Assembly (NCBI GenBank): GCA_013178295.1
Contig: JABLWW010000016.1
Span: 48,021-112,020 of the forward strand
Reading direction: 5' to 3'
DNA length: 64,000 nucleotides
Origin: Anaerolineae bacterium
GTDB lineage: Bacteria > Chloroflexota > Anaerolineae > Anaerolineales > Anaerolineaceae
A model generated the notes under the pieces. The model was given only the letters and a program-made list of their open reading frames with translations. It searched no databases and had not been told where the DNA came from. Position numbers and translations under genes: made by a program. Positions 7,763 to 15,785 of this stretch are shown here, in pieces; positions within the stretch are counted from its first letter, which is position 1; each line of letters starts with the position of its first letter.

Positions 7763-8857
7763 ATGAAGGAAAGTTTACCCAACGTTTGTGACCATATTCA
7801 GATGATGCCAGCTTATGAACCAGTGACACCTGCGGAGGTGCTGGCGCGCCGACTTGGTTTTGCGTCGAAGGATATTATCAAGCTGGACGCCAATGAGAAC
7901 CCGTATGCGCCAGTGGAAGCAGTGCGTCACGCGTTGGCGCAGACCCACAATTTGAACCGTTATCCAGACCCGCAGCAGCGGGCACTGCGCGAGGCATTGT
8001 CGCAGTATCATGCCTTGCCAGTCGAGAACATACTTGCTGGTGCCGGTGCGGATGAATTGATTGACCTGCTCATGCGTCTTTTCTTACAGCCTGGGGATGC
8101 AGTTGTAAATTGCCCGCCTACCTTTGGAATGTACGCATTCGATGCCAACTTACAGGGGGCGCGTGTGGTGGATGTCTATCGCCGTCCCGATTTCAGCCTT
8201 GATCTGCCCGCATTGGAAGCAGTGGTGGAGAAAGAATGTCCCAAATTACTTTTTCTCGCTTCTCCTAATAATCCGGATGGCAGTTTGTTACCCTGCGCCG
8301 AACTGGAGCGATTGCTGGCATTGCCGGTGGTTGTGGTGCTGGACGAAGCCTACGTGGAATTTGCGGCTCCGGGCTGCACGATGATTAACGAGGTGCCGCG
8401 GCGTAGCAATCTGGTTGTTTTGCGCACCTTTAGCAAGTGGGCGGGGCTGGCAGGGCTGCGAGTGGGGTATGGCGTCTTCCCAGCCTGGATGATGGAACAC
8501 CTGTGGAAAATGAAGCAGCCGTATAATCTGTCTGTGGCGGGGTCTGTGGCAGCGGTTGTTTCCATCGAACATGCGGATGCGTTGTGCTGTTTTGCCAGCC
8601 GCATTGTCGCCGAACGGGAAAGATTCTATAAGGAGGTGCAGAAAGTTCCCTGGTTGTTTCCCTTTCCATCACAGGCTAATTTTATCCTGTGCCATGTCAA
8701 GGGTAGGGATGCTCGCACCGTCAGACAGCGGCTGGCTGAACGCGGCATTTTGGTGCGCTATTTTGACAAACCCCGCCTTGAGAACAGCATCCGCATCAGT
8801 ATTGGCACACCAGACCAAATGGATGCCCTGCTTGCGGCTCTTTTGGAGATGAATTGA
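7763..8857 (+). CDS. hisC: Histidinol-phosphate aminotransferase (HisC)
   Basis: PLP enzyme converting imidazole-acetol phosphate to histidinol phosphate with glutamate as amino donor. 364 residues, normal length. The N-terminal LDANENPYAPVEAV segment, the PNNPDGSLLP motif, the aspartate of VVVLDEAYVEF and the PLP lysine in RTFSKWAGLAGLRVGYG are all present, as is the C-terminal arginine region SIRISIGTPDQMDALL. It lies 3 bases after hisG and 15 bases before hisB. In many bacteria hisD precedes hisC; no hisD exists in this window. Confidence 0.96.
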   Translation: MKESLPNVCDHIQMMPAYEPVTPAEVLARRLGFASKDIIKLDANENPYAPVEAVRHALAQTHNLNRYPDPQQRALREALSQYHALPVENILAGAGADELIDLLMRLFLQPGDAVVNCPPTFGMYAFDANLQGARVVDVYRRPDFSLDLPALEAVVEKECPKLLFLASPNNPDGSLLPCAELERLLALPVVVVLDEAYVEFAAPGCTMINEVPRRSNLVVLRTFSKWAGLAGLRVGYGVFPAWMMEHLWKMKQPYNLSVAGSVAAVVSIEHADALCCFASRIVAERERFYKEVQKVPWLFPFPSQANFILCHVKGRDARTVRQRLAERGILVRYFDKPRLENSIRISIGTPDQMDALLAALLEMN

Positions 8858-8872
8858 ACAGGAGTGTGAAAC

Positions 8873-9463
8873 ATGAGAAATGCTGAAATCCATCGTAAAA
8901 CCAGAGAAACTGATATCTGTGTTCGTATCAGCCTGGATGGGGGCGGGCGGCGCTCTGTGGTAACGGGCGTTGGCTTTCTTGACCACATGCTGGATCATCT
9001 TGCTTTACATGGTATGTTTGATCTCGAGATCAGCGCCTCAGGCGATCTCTATATAGACCCACACCATCTGGTGGAAGACTGCGCCATTGTTCTGGGACAG
9101 GCGCTGGATCAGGCGCTGGGTGACCGCGTTGGCATTTTCCGTATGGGCAGCGCGTATGTGCCCATGGATGACTCGCTGGCGTTTGTCAGTCTCGACCTTT
9201 CAGGACGACCGTATGCGGTTGTTGAGGCTGTATGGGCATCACCAATGGTGGGGGGGATTTCTACCACGCTGATTGCGCATTTCTTTGAGTCGTTTGCCTT
9301 TGCTTCCAGAACCACGTTGCACGCGCGCCTGCTCTATGGGCGTGATGATCATCATGGGGCAGAGGCGCTGTTTAAGGCATTGGGGCGCGCCCTGGATTGT
9401 GCTGTCCGTGTTGACTCGCGCCGCCAGAATCTTATTCCCAGCACCAAGGGCAGTCTGACATGA
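8873..9463 (+). CDS. hisB: Imidazoleglycerol-phosphate dehydratase (HisB)
   Basis: Dehydrates imidazoleglycerol phosphate to imidazole-acetol phosphate. 196 residues, the monofunctional form without a histidinol-phosphatase domain. The metal-binding motifs are clear: GVGFLDHMLDHLALHG, DPHHLVEDCAIVLGQ, and HFFESFAFASR with the later GRDDHHGAEALFKALGRAL. CAGGAG precedes the ATG. The stop overlaps the hisH start as ATGA. Because it lacks the phosphatase half, the pathway needs a separate histidinol-phosphate phosphatase. Confidence 0.96.
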   Translation: MRNAEIHRKTRETDICVRISLDGGGRRSVVTGVGFLDHMLDHLALHGMFDLEISASGDLYIDPHHLVEDCAIVLGQALDQALGDRVGIFRMGSAYVPMDDSLAFVSLDLSGRPYAVVEAVWASPMVGGISTTLIAHFFESFAFASRTTLHARLLYGRDDHHGAEALFKALGRALDCAVRVDSRRQNLIPSTKGSLT

Positions 9464-10068
9464 TCGCGATCGTAGATTATGGCGTTGGGAATTTGCGTTC
9501 TGTTGAAAAGGCACTGCAACAGGTCGGCGCACAGACGGTGGTTACCAGCGACGGGCAGACTATCCTTGATGCGGGCGGGGTGGTAGTTCCTGGCGTTGGC
9601 GCGTTCAGGGATGGCATGGCGCAGTTGCGCCGCCAAGGGCTGGATAGGGTGATTTGCATGGTGGCAGCACAGGGCAAGCCGCTGCTGGGCATCTGTTTGG
9701 GAATGCAATTGCTGTTTGAAAGCAGCGAGGAGATGGGATTTTGTGAGGGGCTGGCGCTTCTGGAGGGGCGGGTTGTCCGCTTTCCTGCCACGGGGTTAAA
9801 AATACCTCAGACCGGATGGAATCGCCTCTGGTTTGCACAGCAGCATCCCCTGCTGGGAGGCTTATCTGATGGCTGTTATGTTTACTTCAATCACAGTTAT
9901 TTTTGCCAAGCCACTGCGCAGGAGGTTGTGCTTGCTCATGCGGAGTATGGTATCCGTTATCCGGTTGCGGTAGGTTGTGAGCGGGTTTTTGGCGTCCAGT
10001 TTCACCCCGAAAAAAGCCAGGAGATTGGGCTGCGTATTCTGCGTAACTTTGTGGAGATGGCAAGATGA
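9460..10068 (+). CDS. hisH: Imidazole glycerol phosphate synthase, glutaminase subunit (HisH)
   Basis: Class I glutamine amidotransferase that supplies ammonia to HisF. 202 residues. The nucleophile elbow is LLGICLGMQLLFESS with the catalytic cysteine, and the His-Glu pair is in FGVQFHPEKSQ near the C-terminus. The oxyanion strand VPGVGAF is present. It overlaps hisB and hisA by four bases each (ATGA), consistent with translational coupling of the HisH and HisF partners. Confidence 0.96.
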   Translation: MIAIVDYGVGNLRSVEKALQQVGAQTVVTSDGQTILDAGGVVVPGVGAFRDGMAQLRRQGLDRVICMVAAQGKPLLGICLGMQLLFESSEEMGFCEGLALLEGRVVRFPATGLKIPQTGWNRLWFAQQHPLLGGLSDGCYVYFNHSYFCQATAQEVVLAHAEYGIRYPVAVGCERVFGVQFHPEKSQEIGLRILRNFVEMAR

Positions 10069-10841
10069 GCAACTTTACTGTTTTCCCTGCGATTGACCTG
10101 CGCCGCGGGAAGGTGGTTCGCCTGTTGCGGGGAGACCCTGCCTGCCAGACTACCTATAGCGACGACCCTGCCTCCATTGCTGCGCGCTGGCTGGAAGAAG
10201 GTGCACGCTGGCTGCACGTGGTTAACCTGGACGGCGCTTTTGGGGAGGAAGAGCATCCTAATCTGCTTGCGTTGGACGCCATCCTCAAAATGGCGCGTGC
10301 CTATTGCCCGCCCCGTTTTGTACAGTTTGGCGGCGGTGTGCGCACGCTGGCGATGATCGAACAGGTTCTTCAAACGGGGGTTGAACGTGTTGTATTGGGG
10401 ACGATGGCAGCCACATCGGCTGATCTGGCTGCTGAAGCGGTCAAATGTTTTGGCAGCGGGCGGGTGGCAGCAGCCTTAGATATCCGCGCTGGCAGGGTGG
10501 CAGTGGAGGGTTGGAGAAGCACCCTTTCTAGCTCGGCTGAGGAGCTGGGACGTAGCCTGTGTGCGGCAGGCGTGGAGACACTGATTTATACGGACATTTC
10601 GCGCGATGGCACACAAACAGGCTGTAACGTTGTTGCGGCTGTTGCACTGGCGTCGGCTACGCAGGGACGGGTGATCCTTTCTGGCGGTGTTTCCTCGCTA
10701 AGCGATATCTCAGCCGCGCGCCGGGCTGATCTGGCGGGGGTCATTGTCGGTCGCGCCCTGTATGAGGGATGTTTCAGACTTTCTCAGGCTTTGGAGGATT
10801 GCGATGCTGGCAAAACGCATTATTCCCTGTCTGGATGTTAA
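10065..10841 (+). CDS. hisA: ProFAR isomerase (HisA)
   Basis: Beta/alpha-barrel isomerase (Amadori rearrangement) acting between HisI and HisH/HisF. 258 residues. The catalytic aspartate is in [15 protein letters not shown], the phosphate loops are [13 protein letters not shown] and [11 protein letters not shown], and the second aspartate is in [14 protein letters not shown]. The C-terminal tail runs 38 bases into hisF, an unusually long overlap. The enzyme could have the dual PriA-type activity if trpF were absent from the genome, but nothing in this window tests that. Confidence 0.95.
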   Translation: MSNFTVFPAIDLRRGKVVRLLRGDPACQTTYSDDPASIAARWLEEGARWLHVVNLDGAFGEEEHPNLLALDAILKMARAYCPPRFVQFGGGVRTLAMIEQVLQTGVERVVLGTMAATSADLAAEAVKCFGSGRVAAALDIRAGRVAVEGWRSTLSSSAEELGRSLCAAGVETLIYTDISRDGTQTGCNVVAAVALASATQGRVILSGGVSSLSDISAARRADLAGVIVGRALYEGCFRLSQALEDCDAGKTHYSLSGC

Positions 10842-11580
10842 AGAAGGGAGAGTTGTCAAAGGTGTTCGCTTTGTTAACCTTCGGGATGCTGGCGATCCCG
10901 TTGAACAGGCGGTGATATATGACCGTATGGGGGCAGATGAACTGGCGTTTCTGGATATTTCTGCCAGCCCGGAGGGACGGCGTACAACGTTGGAGATGGT
11001 ACGGCGGGTAGCTGACCGTGTTTTCTTGCCGCTGGTTGTGGGTGGCGGAGTGCGCACGGTGGAAGATGTGCGGGCTGCGCTGCTGGCGGGGGCGGATAAA
11101 GTCAGTATCAACACGGCTGCCTGCTATCACCCTGAATTGCTTTGTGAAGCAGCAATGCGCTTTGGCAGCCAGTGTGTATTGCTGTCCATTGACGCTCGCC
11201 GCAGACGCGAGGGCGGTTGGGAGGTGTTTTCGCATGGCGGACGCAGACCTGCCGGGCTGGATGCTCTTGCATGGGCAGTGCGCGGTGTGGAACTTGGGGC
11301 TGGCGAGATTCTTTTGACCAGCATGGATGCTGATGGGACGCGTCTGGGATTTGATGTGGAACTGACCCGCGCAATTGCGCAGATTGTTGCGGTGCCGGTC
11401 ATCGCCAGCGGTGGGGCAGGGGAACCAGCCCATTTTTTGCAGGTATTGACCGATGGAAAAGCTGATGCGGCGTTGGCGGCTTCGTTGTTTCACGATAAAA
11501 TCCTGACCATACCACAGGTGAAGCGGTATCTTGCGGAACACGGTGTTCCTGTTCGCCCTGCTGGTTGTGAGGTTGTCTGA
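10804..11580 (+). CDS. hisF: Imidazole glycerol phosphate synthase, cyclase subunit (HisF)
   Basis: Beta/alpha-barrel cyclase making imidazoleglycerol phosphate and AICAR. 258 residues from ATG 10804 ([20 protein letters not shown]). The catalytic aspartates are in [12 protein letters not shown] and [14 protein letters not shown], with phosphate-binding motifs [12 protein letters not shown] and [14 protein letters not shown] frame extension upstream to 10744 is open but would lie deep within hisA, and the conserved N-terminus sets the start. It overlaps hisA by 38 bases and hisI by one base (TGATG). Confidence 0.96.
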   Translation: MLAKRIIPCLDVKEGRVVKGVRFVNLRDAGDPVEQAVIYDRMGADELAFLDISASPEGRRTTLEMVRRVADRVFLPLVVGGGVRTVEDVRAALLAGADKVSINTAACYHPELLCEAAMRFGSQCVLLSIDARRRREGGWEVFSHGGRRPAGLDALAWAVRGVELGAGEILLTSMDADGTRLGFDVELTRAIAQIVAVPVIASGGAGEPAHFLQVLTDGKADAALAASLFHDKILTIPQVKRYLAEHGVPVRPAGCEVV

Positions 11581-11933
11581 TGGACGTTGCGCTGCAATAT
11601 AATCAGGAAGGGTTGCTGCCTGCGGTGGTGCAGGATTTTTACAGTGGGGAGGTATTAATGCTTGCCTGGATGAACGCCGAAGCGCTGACGCGCACACTGG
11701 AGGGAGGGTTTGCCTGTTTTTACTCGCGCAGCCGTCAAAAACTGTGGTTAAAAGGCGAAACTTCGGGTAATTTTTTGAAGGTCAAAGAAATTTGCACAGA
11801 CTGTGACGCTGATAGTCTTTTGCTGCGCGTGGTGCCTTATGGACCTGCCTGTCACACAGGCGCCCGCACGTGTTTTTATCAAAACTTGTACACTGCTGGA
11901 GAGGACAGTCATGATGCCGCAATACCTGTATGA
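11580..11933 (+). CDS. hisI: Phosphoribosyl-AMP cyclohydrolase (HisI)
   Basis: Opens the purine ring of phosphoribosyl-AMP; zinc and magnesium enzyme. 117 residues, stand-alone (not fused to HisE). Signature elements are VLMLAWMNAEALTRTLEGG, YSRSRQKLWLKGETSGN and the metal-binding CTDCDADSLLLRV with CHTGARTCFY. The start ATG shares its A with the hisF stop. Its last 23 bases overlap the hisE start. Confidence 0.95.
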   Translation: MDVALQYNQEGLLPAVVQDFYSGEVLMLAWMNAEALTRTLEGGFACFYSRSRQKLWLKGETSGNFLKVKEICTDCDADSLLLRVVPYGPACHTGARTCFYQNLYTAGEDSHDAAIPV

Positions 11934-12192
11934 GGTGATTCTGGATCGCAAAGCAAACCCCAGAGAGGGTTCTTATACTTGTTGGCTTTTTGAACAGGGA
12001 GAAGATGAAATTTTGAAGAAGATTGGCGAAGAGGCGGTGGAAGTGATACTTGCTGCCAGGGGACAGGGAGATAACCGTCTGGTAGAAGAGCTGGCTGATC
12101 TGTATTACCACGTTCTTGTGTTGCTTGCCTGGCGTGGGTTAAACCCTGAAGCTATAAACAGTGAATTGCAGCGGCGGCATCTTGCGGGTTGA
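11911..12192 (+). CDS. hisE: Phosphoribosyl-ATP pyrophosphohydrolase (HisE)
   Basis: Hydrolyses phosphoribosyl-ATP to phosphoribosyl-AMP. 93 residues from ATG 11911 (MMPQYLYEVILDRKANP). The all-alpha NTP-pyrophosphatase motif is clear: KKIGEEAVEVILAA and ELADLYYHVLVLL carry the magnesium-binding glutamates and aspartate. GAGAGGACAG precedes the start. ATG 11914 is an equally possible start. Usual length for the stand-alone form. Confidence 0.94.
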   Translation: MMPQYLYEVILDRKANPREGSYTCWLFEQGEDEILKKIGEEAVEVILAARGQGDNRLVEELADLYYHVLVLLAWRGLNPEAINSELQRRHLAG

Positions 12193-12199
12193 TTTGGCG

Positions 12200-13333
12200 A
12201 TGGACATCTTGCTTTTTGACATGGACAGCGTTTTGATCGAGCCGCATGGCTATCATCGCGCCTTGCAGGATACGGTTCTATGGGCAGGGCGGGCAATTGG
12301 CTTTGCCAAGGCTGTTCTAACGTCAGATGACATTGCTCGTTTTGAGGCGGCGGGGGTTTCCAGCGAGTGGGATACGTCTGCCATTTGTGCAGCGTGGATG
12401 CTTCTGTCTGCATGGTCGGTGGACGGGGCGCGCCAATTGGTGGGGCGTTTTGACCCTTTGCCGCAGAAGCTCGATCTCCCTGCACCGGATTTTGCGACAC
12501 TTGCGCATTGTCTGGCAATGCCACAGCTGGCGTCGCTCAGCCCGTTGTCGCGCGCCCGGCGGCTGTTTCTCGGAGAAGATGAACTCACCCTGGCGCAGCG
12601 TGTGATTGTAGAAGAAATGTTGGCTCAGGCACGACAGCCGCTTGCACCGACGTATCAGGTTTTTCAGGAATTGGCGCTTGGCTCCAATTTGTTTGAGAAA
12701 TTGTATGGGTTGCCGCCTGCCTTTGGCAGTGAAAGTTATCTTGCGATGTATGATCGCCCAATGCTGAATGAACGTGAAACCCAAATGTTGCAAAACTGGC
12801 TTGGTCGCAAGGGGCATTTTGCCAGTATTCTGACAGCCCGCCCTGGAGAGTCTTTGCCGCCTGTGTTCAGTCCCCCGGAAGCCGAAATCGGGGTGAGAAT
12901 CCTGGGGCTACAAGCTGTGCCGATTGCCAGCTTTGGGAAACTGCAATGGCTTGCGGAGCGCCTTGGGGCGGATGCACAATCCTTTGTCAAGCCGTCCCCT
13001 GTGCATGCTCTGGCTGCTTTGCTGCTTGCCATTGGTGTTCCATCTGCAGAAAGCCTGCAAAGCGCAGCCGCTTTGGCGCTTGAGGGGAAGGCGGGTGCTG
13101 CCTGGAAAGAGCTGGACGGGGCGCGTGTGGTGGTTTTTGAGGACTCGGTGGGGGGGATAGAAAGCCTGAGAAAGGCTTGTGCATTGCTGCAACGCCAGGG
13201 GATCGTGCTTGAGCCTGAATACCTTGGGGTTGCCCATCACCCGGTTAAGGTTGAGACGCTGAAAAGCGCTGGCGCCCGCTGCTTTCTTACACTGTCTGAG
13301 GCGCTTTGTCATGCCGAGGTGCTTCCTTGCTGA
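12200..13333 (+). CDS. HAD-superfamily hydrolase at the end of the his operon
   Basis: About 377 residues. All four HAD catalytic motifs are visible: motif I LLFDMDSVL (D7, D9; a serine replaces the usual glycine), motif II ILTAR near residue 210, motif III lysine in FVKPSP near 261, and motif IV VVFEDSVGGIESL near 314. A long helical cap (about residues 20-200) is inserted, making it larger than phosphoglycolate-phosphatase-type HADs. It begins 7 bases after the hisE stop, so co-transcription is likely. Since hisB here lacks a phosphatase domain and no hisN is present, I infer it might be the histidinol-phosphate phosphatase; a general sugar-phosphate phosphatase is the alternative. Confidence 0.8.
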   Translation: MDILLFDMDSVLIEPHGYHRALQDTVLWAGRAIGFAKAVLTSDDIARFEAAGVSSEWDTSAICAAWMLLSAWSVDGARQLVGRFDPLPQKLDLPAPDFATLAHCLAMPQLASLSPLSRARRLFLGEDELTLAQRVIVEEMLAQARQPLAPTYQVFQELALGSNLFEKLYGLPPAFGSESYLAMYDRPMLNERETQMLQNWLGRKGHFASILTARPGESLPPVFSPPEAEIGVRILGLQAVPIASFGKLQWLAERLGADAQSFVKPSPVHALAALLLAIGVPSAESLQSAAALALEGKAGAAWKELDGARVVVFEDSVGGIESLRKACALLQRQGIVLEPEYLGVAHHPVKVETLKSAGARCFLTLSEALCHAEVLPC

Positions 13334-13405
13334 TCCTGGACAGGGCAGATTTTTGTGTTTGTTATAAAACTGTTAAGCTTAAAAGGCTTTATGATGGGAT
13401 AAGTC

Positions 13406-13414
13406 TGTTATAAT
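13406..13414 (+). promoter_or_regulatory. Extended -10 promoter of a small transcript
   Basis: TGTTATAAT at 13406-13414 is a perfect extended -10. No good -35 is visible. Predicted start about 13421, directly at GTG 13422. Confidence 0.6.
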
Positions 13415-13421
13415 AAAAACA

Positions 13422-13544
13422 GTGAGGAGGTTGCATTTCCTCAAAGCGGTTTTTCTTCGCCATCCCATCGATGAGGAGGTGGTGTGCATGAAAGATAGTA
13501 GTACCAAACGCAGCGCTGCAGCACCCCTCCTCGGTCTCCGATAA
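13422..13544 (+). CDS. Candidate leaderless small ORF (40 aa), unknown
   Basis: GTG at 13422 to TAA at 13542-13544, beginning seven bases after the -10 element, so the transcript would start at the initiation codon. The predicted peptide begins MRRLHFLKAVFLRHPIDEEV and ends with KRSAAAPLLGLR. An internal ATG at 13488 has GAGGAGG upstream and could start a shorter 18-codon version. The last 11 codons lie inside a large hairpin (13513-13558). It matches no family I recognise. It could be a real small protein, a leader peptide, or an incidental frame inside a small RNA. Confidence 0.4.
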   Translation: MRRLHFLKAVFLRHPIDEEVVCMKDSSTKRSAAAPLLGLR

Positions 13545-13558
13545 AGGGGCTGCAGCGC
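13513..13558 (+). other. Large hairpin overlapping the small ORF stop
   Basis: GCGCTGCAGC at 13513-13522 and CCCC at 13524-13527 pair with 13546-13558 (GGGGCTGCAGCGC) with one bulged A, enclosing the end of the small ORF. No T-run follows on either strand, so it is not an ordinary terminator. Confidence 0.6.
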
Positions 13559-13565
13559 GCCAAAA

Positions 13566-13597
13566 CGATGAGACGCCCGAAAACGGGCGTCTCATCG
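13566..13597 (-). terminator. pfkA terminator
   Basis: Perfect 14-bp stem CGATGAGACGCCCG / CGGGCGTCTCATCG around an AAAA loop (TTTT on the minus strand). On the minus strand it is followed by TTTTGG, so it most likely ends pfkA. On the plus strand no T-run follows, though it would still block readthrough from the his operon side. Confidence 0.7.
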
Positions 13598-13626
13598 CGT
13601 CTATTTGCCGGATGCAGCAGGTTTTT

Positions 13627-14709
13627 TTACGCATCACCAAACGAGATGCCCAGATCGCGGGCTGTGCGGACGATATCCCCTTGGGGATTGACTCGTTTAG
13701 GGATGGAAAGAGCTTGCTCTAGCGGAACAGCCACAATATTTTCGCTTTGCAGAGCGACCATTTTGCCAAAATTACCCTCGACTGCCAGATGGACTGCGGC
13801 TGCTCCAAAACGGGTGGCAAGCCAGCGGTCAAAGGCGCTGGGGCTGCCGCCGCGTTGCAGATGCCCCAGTACAGTTACCCGGGTTTCAAAACCGCAGCTG
13901 TCTTGCAGATGTTTACCAACCATTTGCCCGATCCCGCCCAGACGCGCGGCGTAAACGCTATCACCGGCGATGGCATATACCTGTTCCCCCCCTTTAGGGC
14001 GTGCGCCTTCGGCTACGGCAATGATGCTGAAATGGGTGCCATATTCGATGCGCTGGCGCACTTTGCTGCAGATGGCGTCAAAGCTGAAGGGTATCTCTGG
14101 GATGAGGATGACATCTGCCCCTCCGGCAATGCCAGCATGCAGCGCCACAAAGCCTGCATCGCGCCCCATGACCTCCAGAACCATCACGCGGTGGTGCGCT
14201 TCGGCGGTGGCGTGTAGTTTGTCAAGTGCCTCTGTGGCGGTATTGACGGCAGTATCAAACCCAAAAGTGAATTCAGTTCCCCCGATGTCGTTGTCAATGG
14301 TCTTTGGCACGCCGACAATGGGCACCCCCAGATCGTGGAGCTCGCGCGCAATACGCAGAGTACCATCTCCACCGACCACGATCAGGGCATCCAGTTTGAG
14401 GGCATGGATATTATCGAGGATTTGCTGTGAGATGTCCTCGATGATTTCTACCCCGTTCCTAATAACTTTGCGGGCGAAGGGGTTGCCTCGATTTGCTGTG
14501 CCAAGAATCGTGCCGCCACGCGGCAAGATGCCGCTGACTGCTCTGGCGTCCAGCGGGAAAATACCGTTTGGGGTTACAAAGCCGTCAAAGCCGTCGCGCA
14601 CGCCCAGCACTTGCCCGTTGAATTGATAAATGGCAGTTTTGACTACCGCACGTATCACCGCGTTCAATCCGGGGGCATCCCCGCCGCCGGTTAATATTGC
14701 CAGTTTCAT
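13627..14709 (-). CDS. pfkA: 6-phosphofructokinase, ATP-type signature with PPi-type lysine
   Basis: Phosphorylates fructose-6-phosphate in glycolysis. 360 residues from ATG 14709, which has AGGAGG upstream; a GTG two codons earlier is less likely. ILTGGGDAPGLNAVIRAVV is the nucleotide site, VGGDGTLRIA carries the second Gly that favours ATP (PPi enzymes have GGDD), and VPKTIDNDIGGTEFTFGFDTA has a lysine in place of the glycine of E. coli PfkA. This G/K combination defines the mixed-substrate group III enzymes, so ATP dependence is expected but the allosteric response may differ from PfkA. MGRDAGFVALHAG and LGHLQRGGSPSAFDR are also intact. Monocistronic, convergent with the his operon. Confidence 0.93.
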   Translation of the reverse strand: MKLAILTGGGDAPGLNAVIRAVVKTAIYQFNGQVLGVRDGFDGFVTPNGIFPLDARAVSGILPRGGTILGTANRGNPFARKVIRNGVEIIEDISQQILDNIHALKLDALIVVGGDGTLRIARELHDLGVPIVGVPKTIDNDIGGTEFTFGFDTAVNTATEALDKLHATAEAHHRVMVLEVMGRDAGFVALHAGIAGGADVILIPEIPFSFDAICSKVRQRIEYGTHFSIIAVAEGARPKGGEQVYAIAGDSVYAARLGGIGQMVGKHLQDSCGFETRVTVLGHLQRGGSPSAFDRWLATRFGAAAVHLAVEGNFGKMVALQSENIVAVPLEQALSIPKRVNPQGDIVRTARDLGISFGDA

Positions 14710-14833
14710 GCACACCTCCTGTTGTTATCATAAAGCGCCTGTGCGGTGCACAAGGAATGATTTATGTATACCACAGGATGAATGGTAAAATGAAACGCGT
14801 GATTATGTAATGAAGTGGTTGTTGGTTAATGCC

Positions 14834-15580
14834 ATGCGTTTTGACGTTTTTACGTTGCTTCCCGAAGTCTTTTCTCCCTATCTGGATTCCAGCATCCTGC
14901 AGCGCGCCCGTCAGCGAGGGATTATCGAGGTGTTCTTGCATAATATTCGCGATTGGGCAACCGATCGTCATCATGTTACCGATGATTATTCTTTTGGCGG
15001 CGGCGGAGGCATGGTGATGAAACCCGAGCCGATTTTTGCCGCAGTGGAATCGGTGCTTGGCGTTCCGCTGCCTTGTCCGCTGATTCTGCTCACACCGCAA
15101 GGGCGGGTGTTTAACCAGCGTGTGGCGCAAGAGCTTTCCGCTTTTCCCCGCCTGGCGCTCATCTGCGGGCGCTATGAGGGCGTGGATGAGCGCGTGCGGC
15201 AGCATCTGGTTACGGATGAGATTTCGATTGGCGACTATGTTCTCACGGGCGGCGAGTTACCAGCGATGATTGTCATGGATGCAGTAGCGCGCCTGTTGCC
15301 TGGCGCGCTGAATGACCCAGAAGGTGCCGCAGACGACTCGCATGCTTCGGGACTGTTGGAGTATCCCCATTACACCCGCCCGGCGGTTTTTCGACAGTGG
15401 GAAGTGCCGGAAGTTTTGCTTTCCGGCAATCATGCGCAGATTAACCGCTGGCGGCGCGAACAATCTCTGCTGCGCACCTATCAGCGCCGCCCTGACCTGC
15501 TGGCATCAGCTGATTTATCAGAAGAGGACCGCGCCTTTTTGGAAAAGTTGATCAAAGGACAGACGGATACGCAGGGTTAA
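14834..15580 (+). CDS. trmD: tRNA (guanine-N1-)-methyltransferase TrmD
   Basis: SPOUT-class methyltransferase that makes m1G37 in tRNA using S-adenosylmethionine. 248 residues from ATG 14834 ([16 protein letters not shown]), which matches the family N-terminus; a further in-frame ATG at 14810 gives eight extra residues. The trefoil-knot SAM site is evident in [13 protein letters not shown] and [17 protein letters not shown], and the [17 protein letters not shown] loop and [20 protein letters not shown] are characteristic. It is not next to rimM or rplS here, unlike in many genomes. No Shine-Dalgarno is visible before either start. Confidence 0.95.
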   Translation: MRFDVFTLLPEVFSPYLDSSILQRARQRGIIEVFLHNIRDWATDRHHVTDDYSFGGGGGMVMKPEPIFAAVESVLGVPLPCPLILLTPQGRVFNQRVAQELSAFPRLALICGRYEGVDERVRQHLVTDEISIGDYVLTGGELPAMIVMDAVARLLPGALNDPEGAADDSHASGLLEYPHYTRPAVFRQWEVPEVLLSGNHAQINRWRREQSLLRTYQRRPDLLASADLSEEDRAFLEKLIKGQTDTQG

Positions 15581-15685
15581 GCAGGGTGTTGTTTGCAGTT
15601 TTGCTTTTGTGATAACGCTCTTGATCTTTCAAAGCATTCGGGGTGGATATGAGAAAGCGCTTAAGAGAAAGGTGTCAAAAGGGGA

Positions 15686-15714
15686 TTGTACCTAAAACTG
15701 AATTGCGATATAAT
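15686..15714 (+). promoter_or_regulatory. Promoter of the nucleoside transport operon
   Basis: TTGTAC at 15686-15691, 17-base spacer, TATAAT at 15709-15714. Predicted start about 15721. The first transcribed bases form a hairpin GCAGAGC (15725-15731) / GCTCTGC (15747-15753), which may stabilise the 5' end. AGGAGGAGAT precedes the ATG at 15786. Confidence 0.8.
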
Positions 15715-15785
15715 TTCCTTGTCGGCAGAGCAGAAAATTAATATCGGCTCTGCATTTCAATTCTATGCTTTAGGAGGAGATCAGT

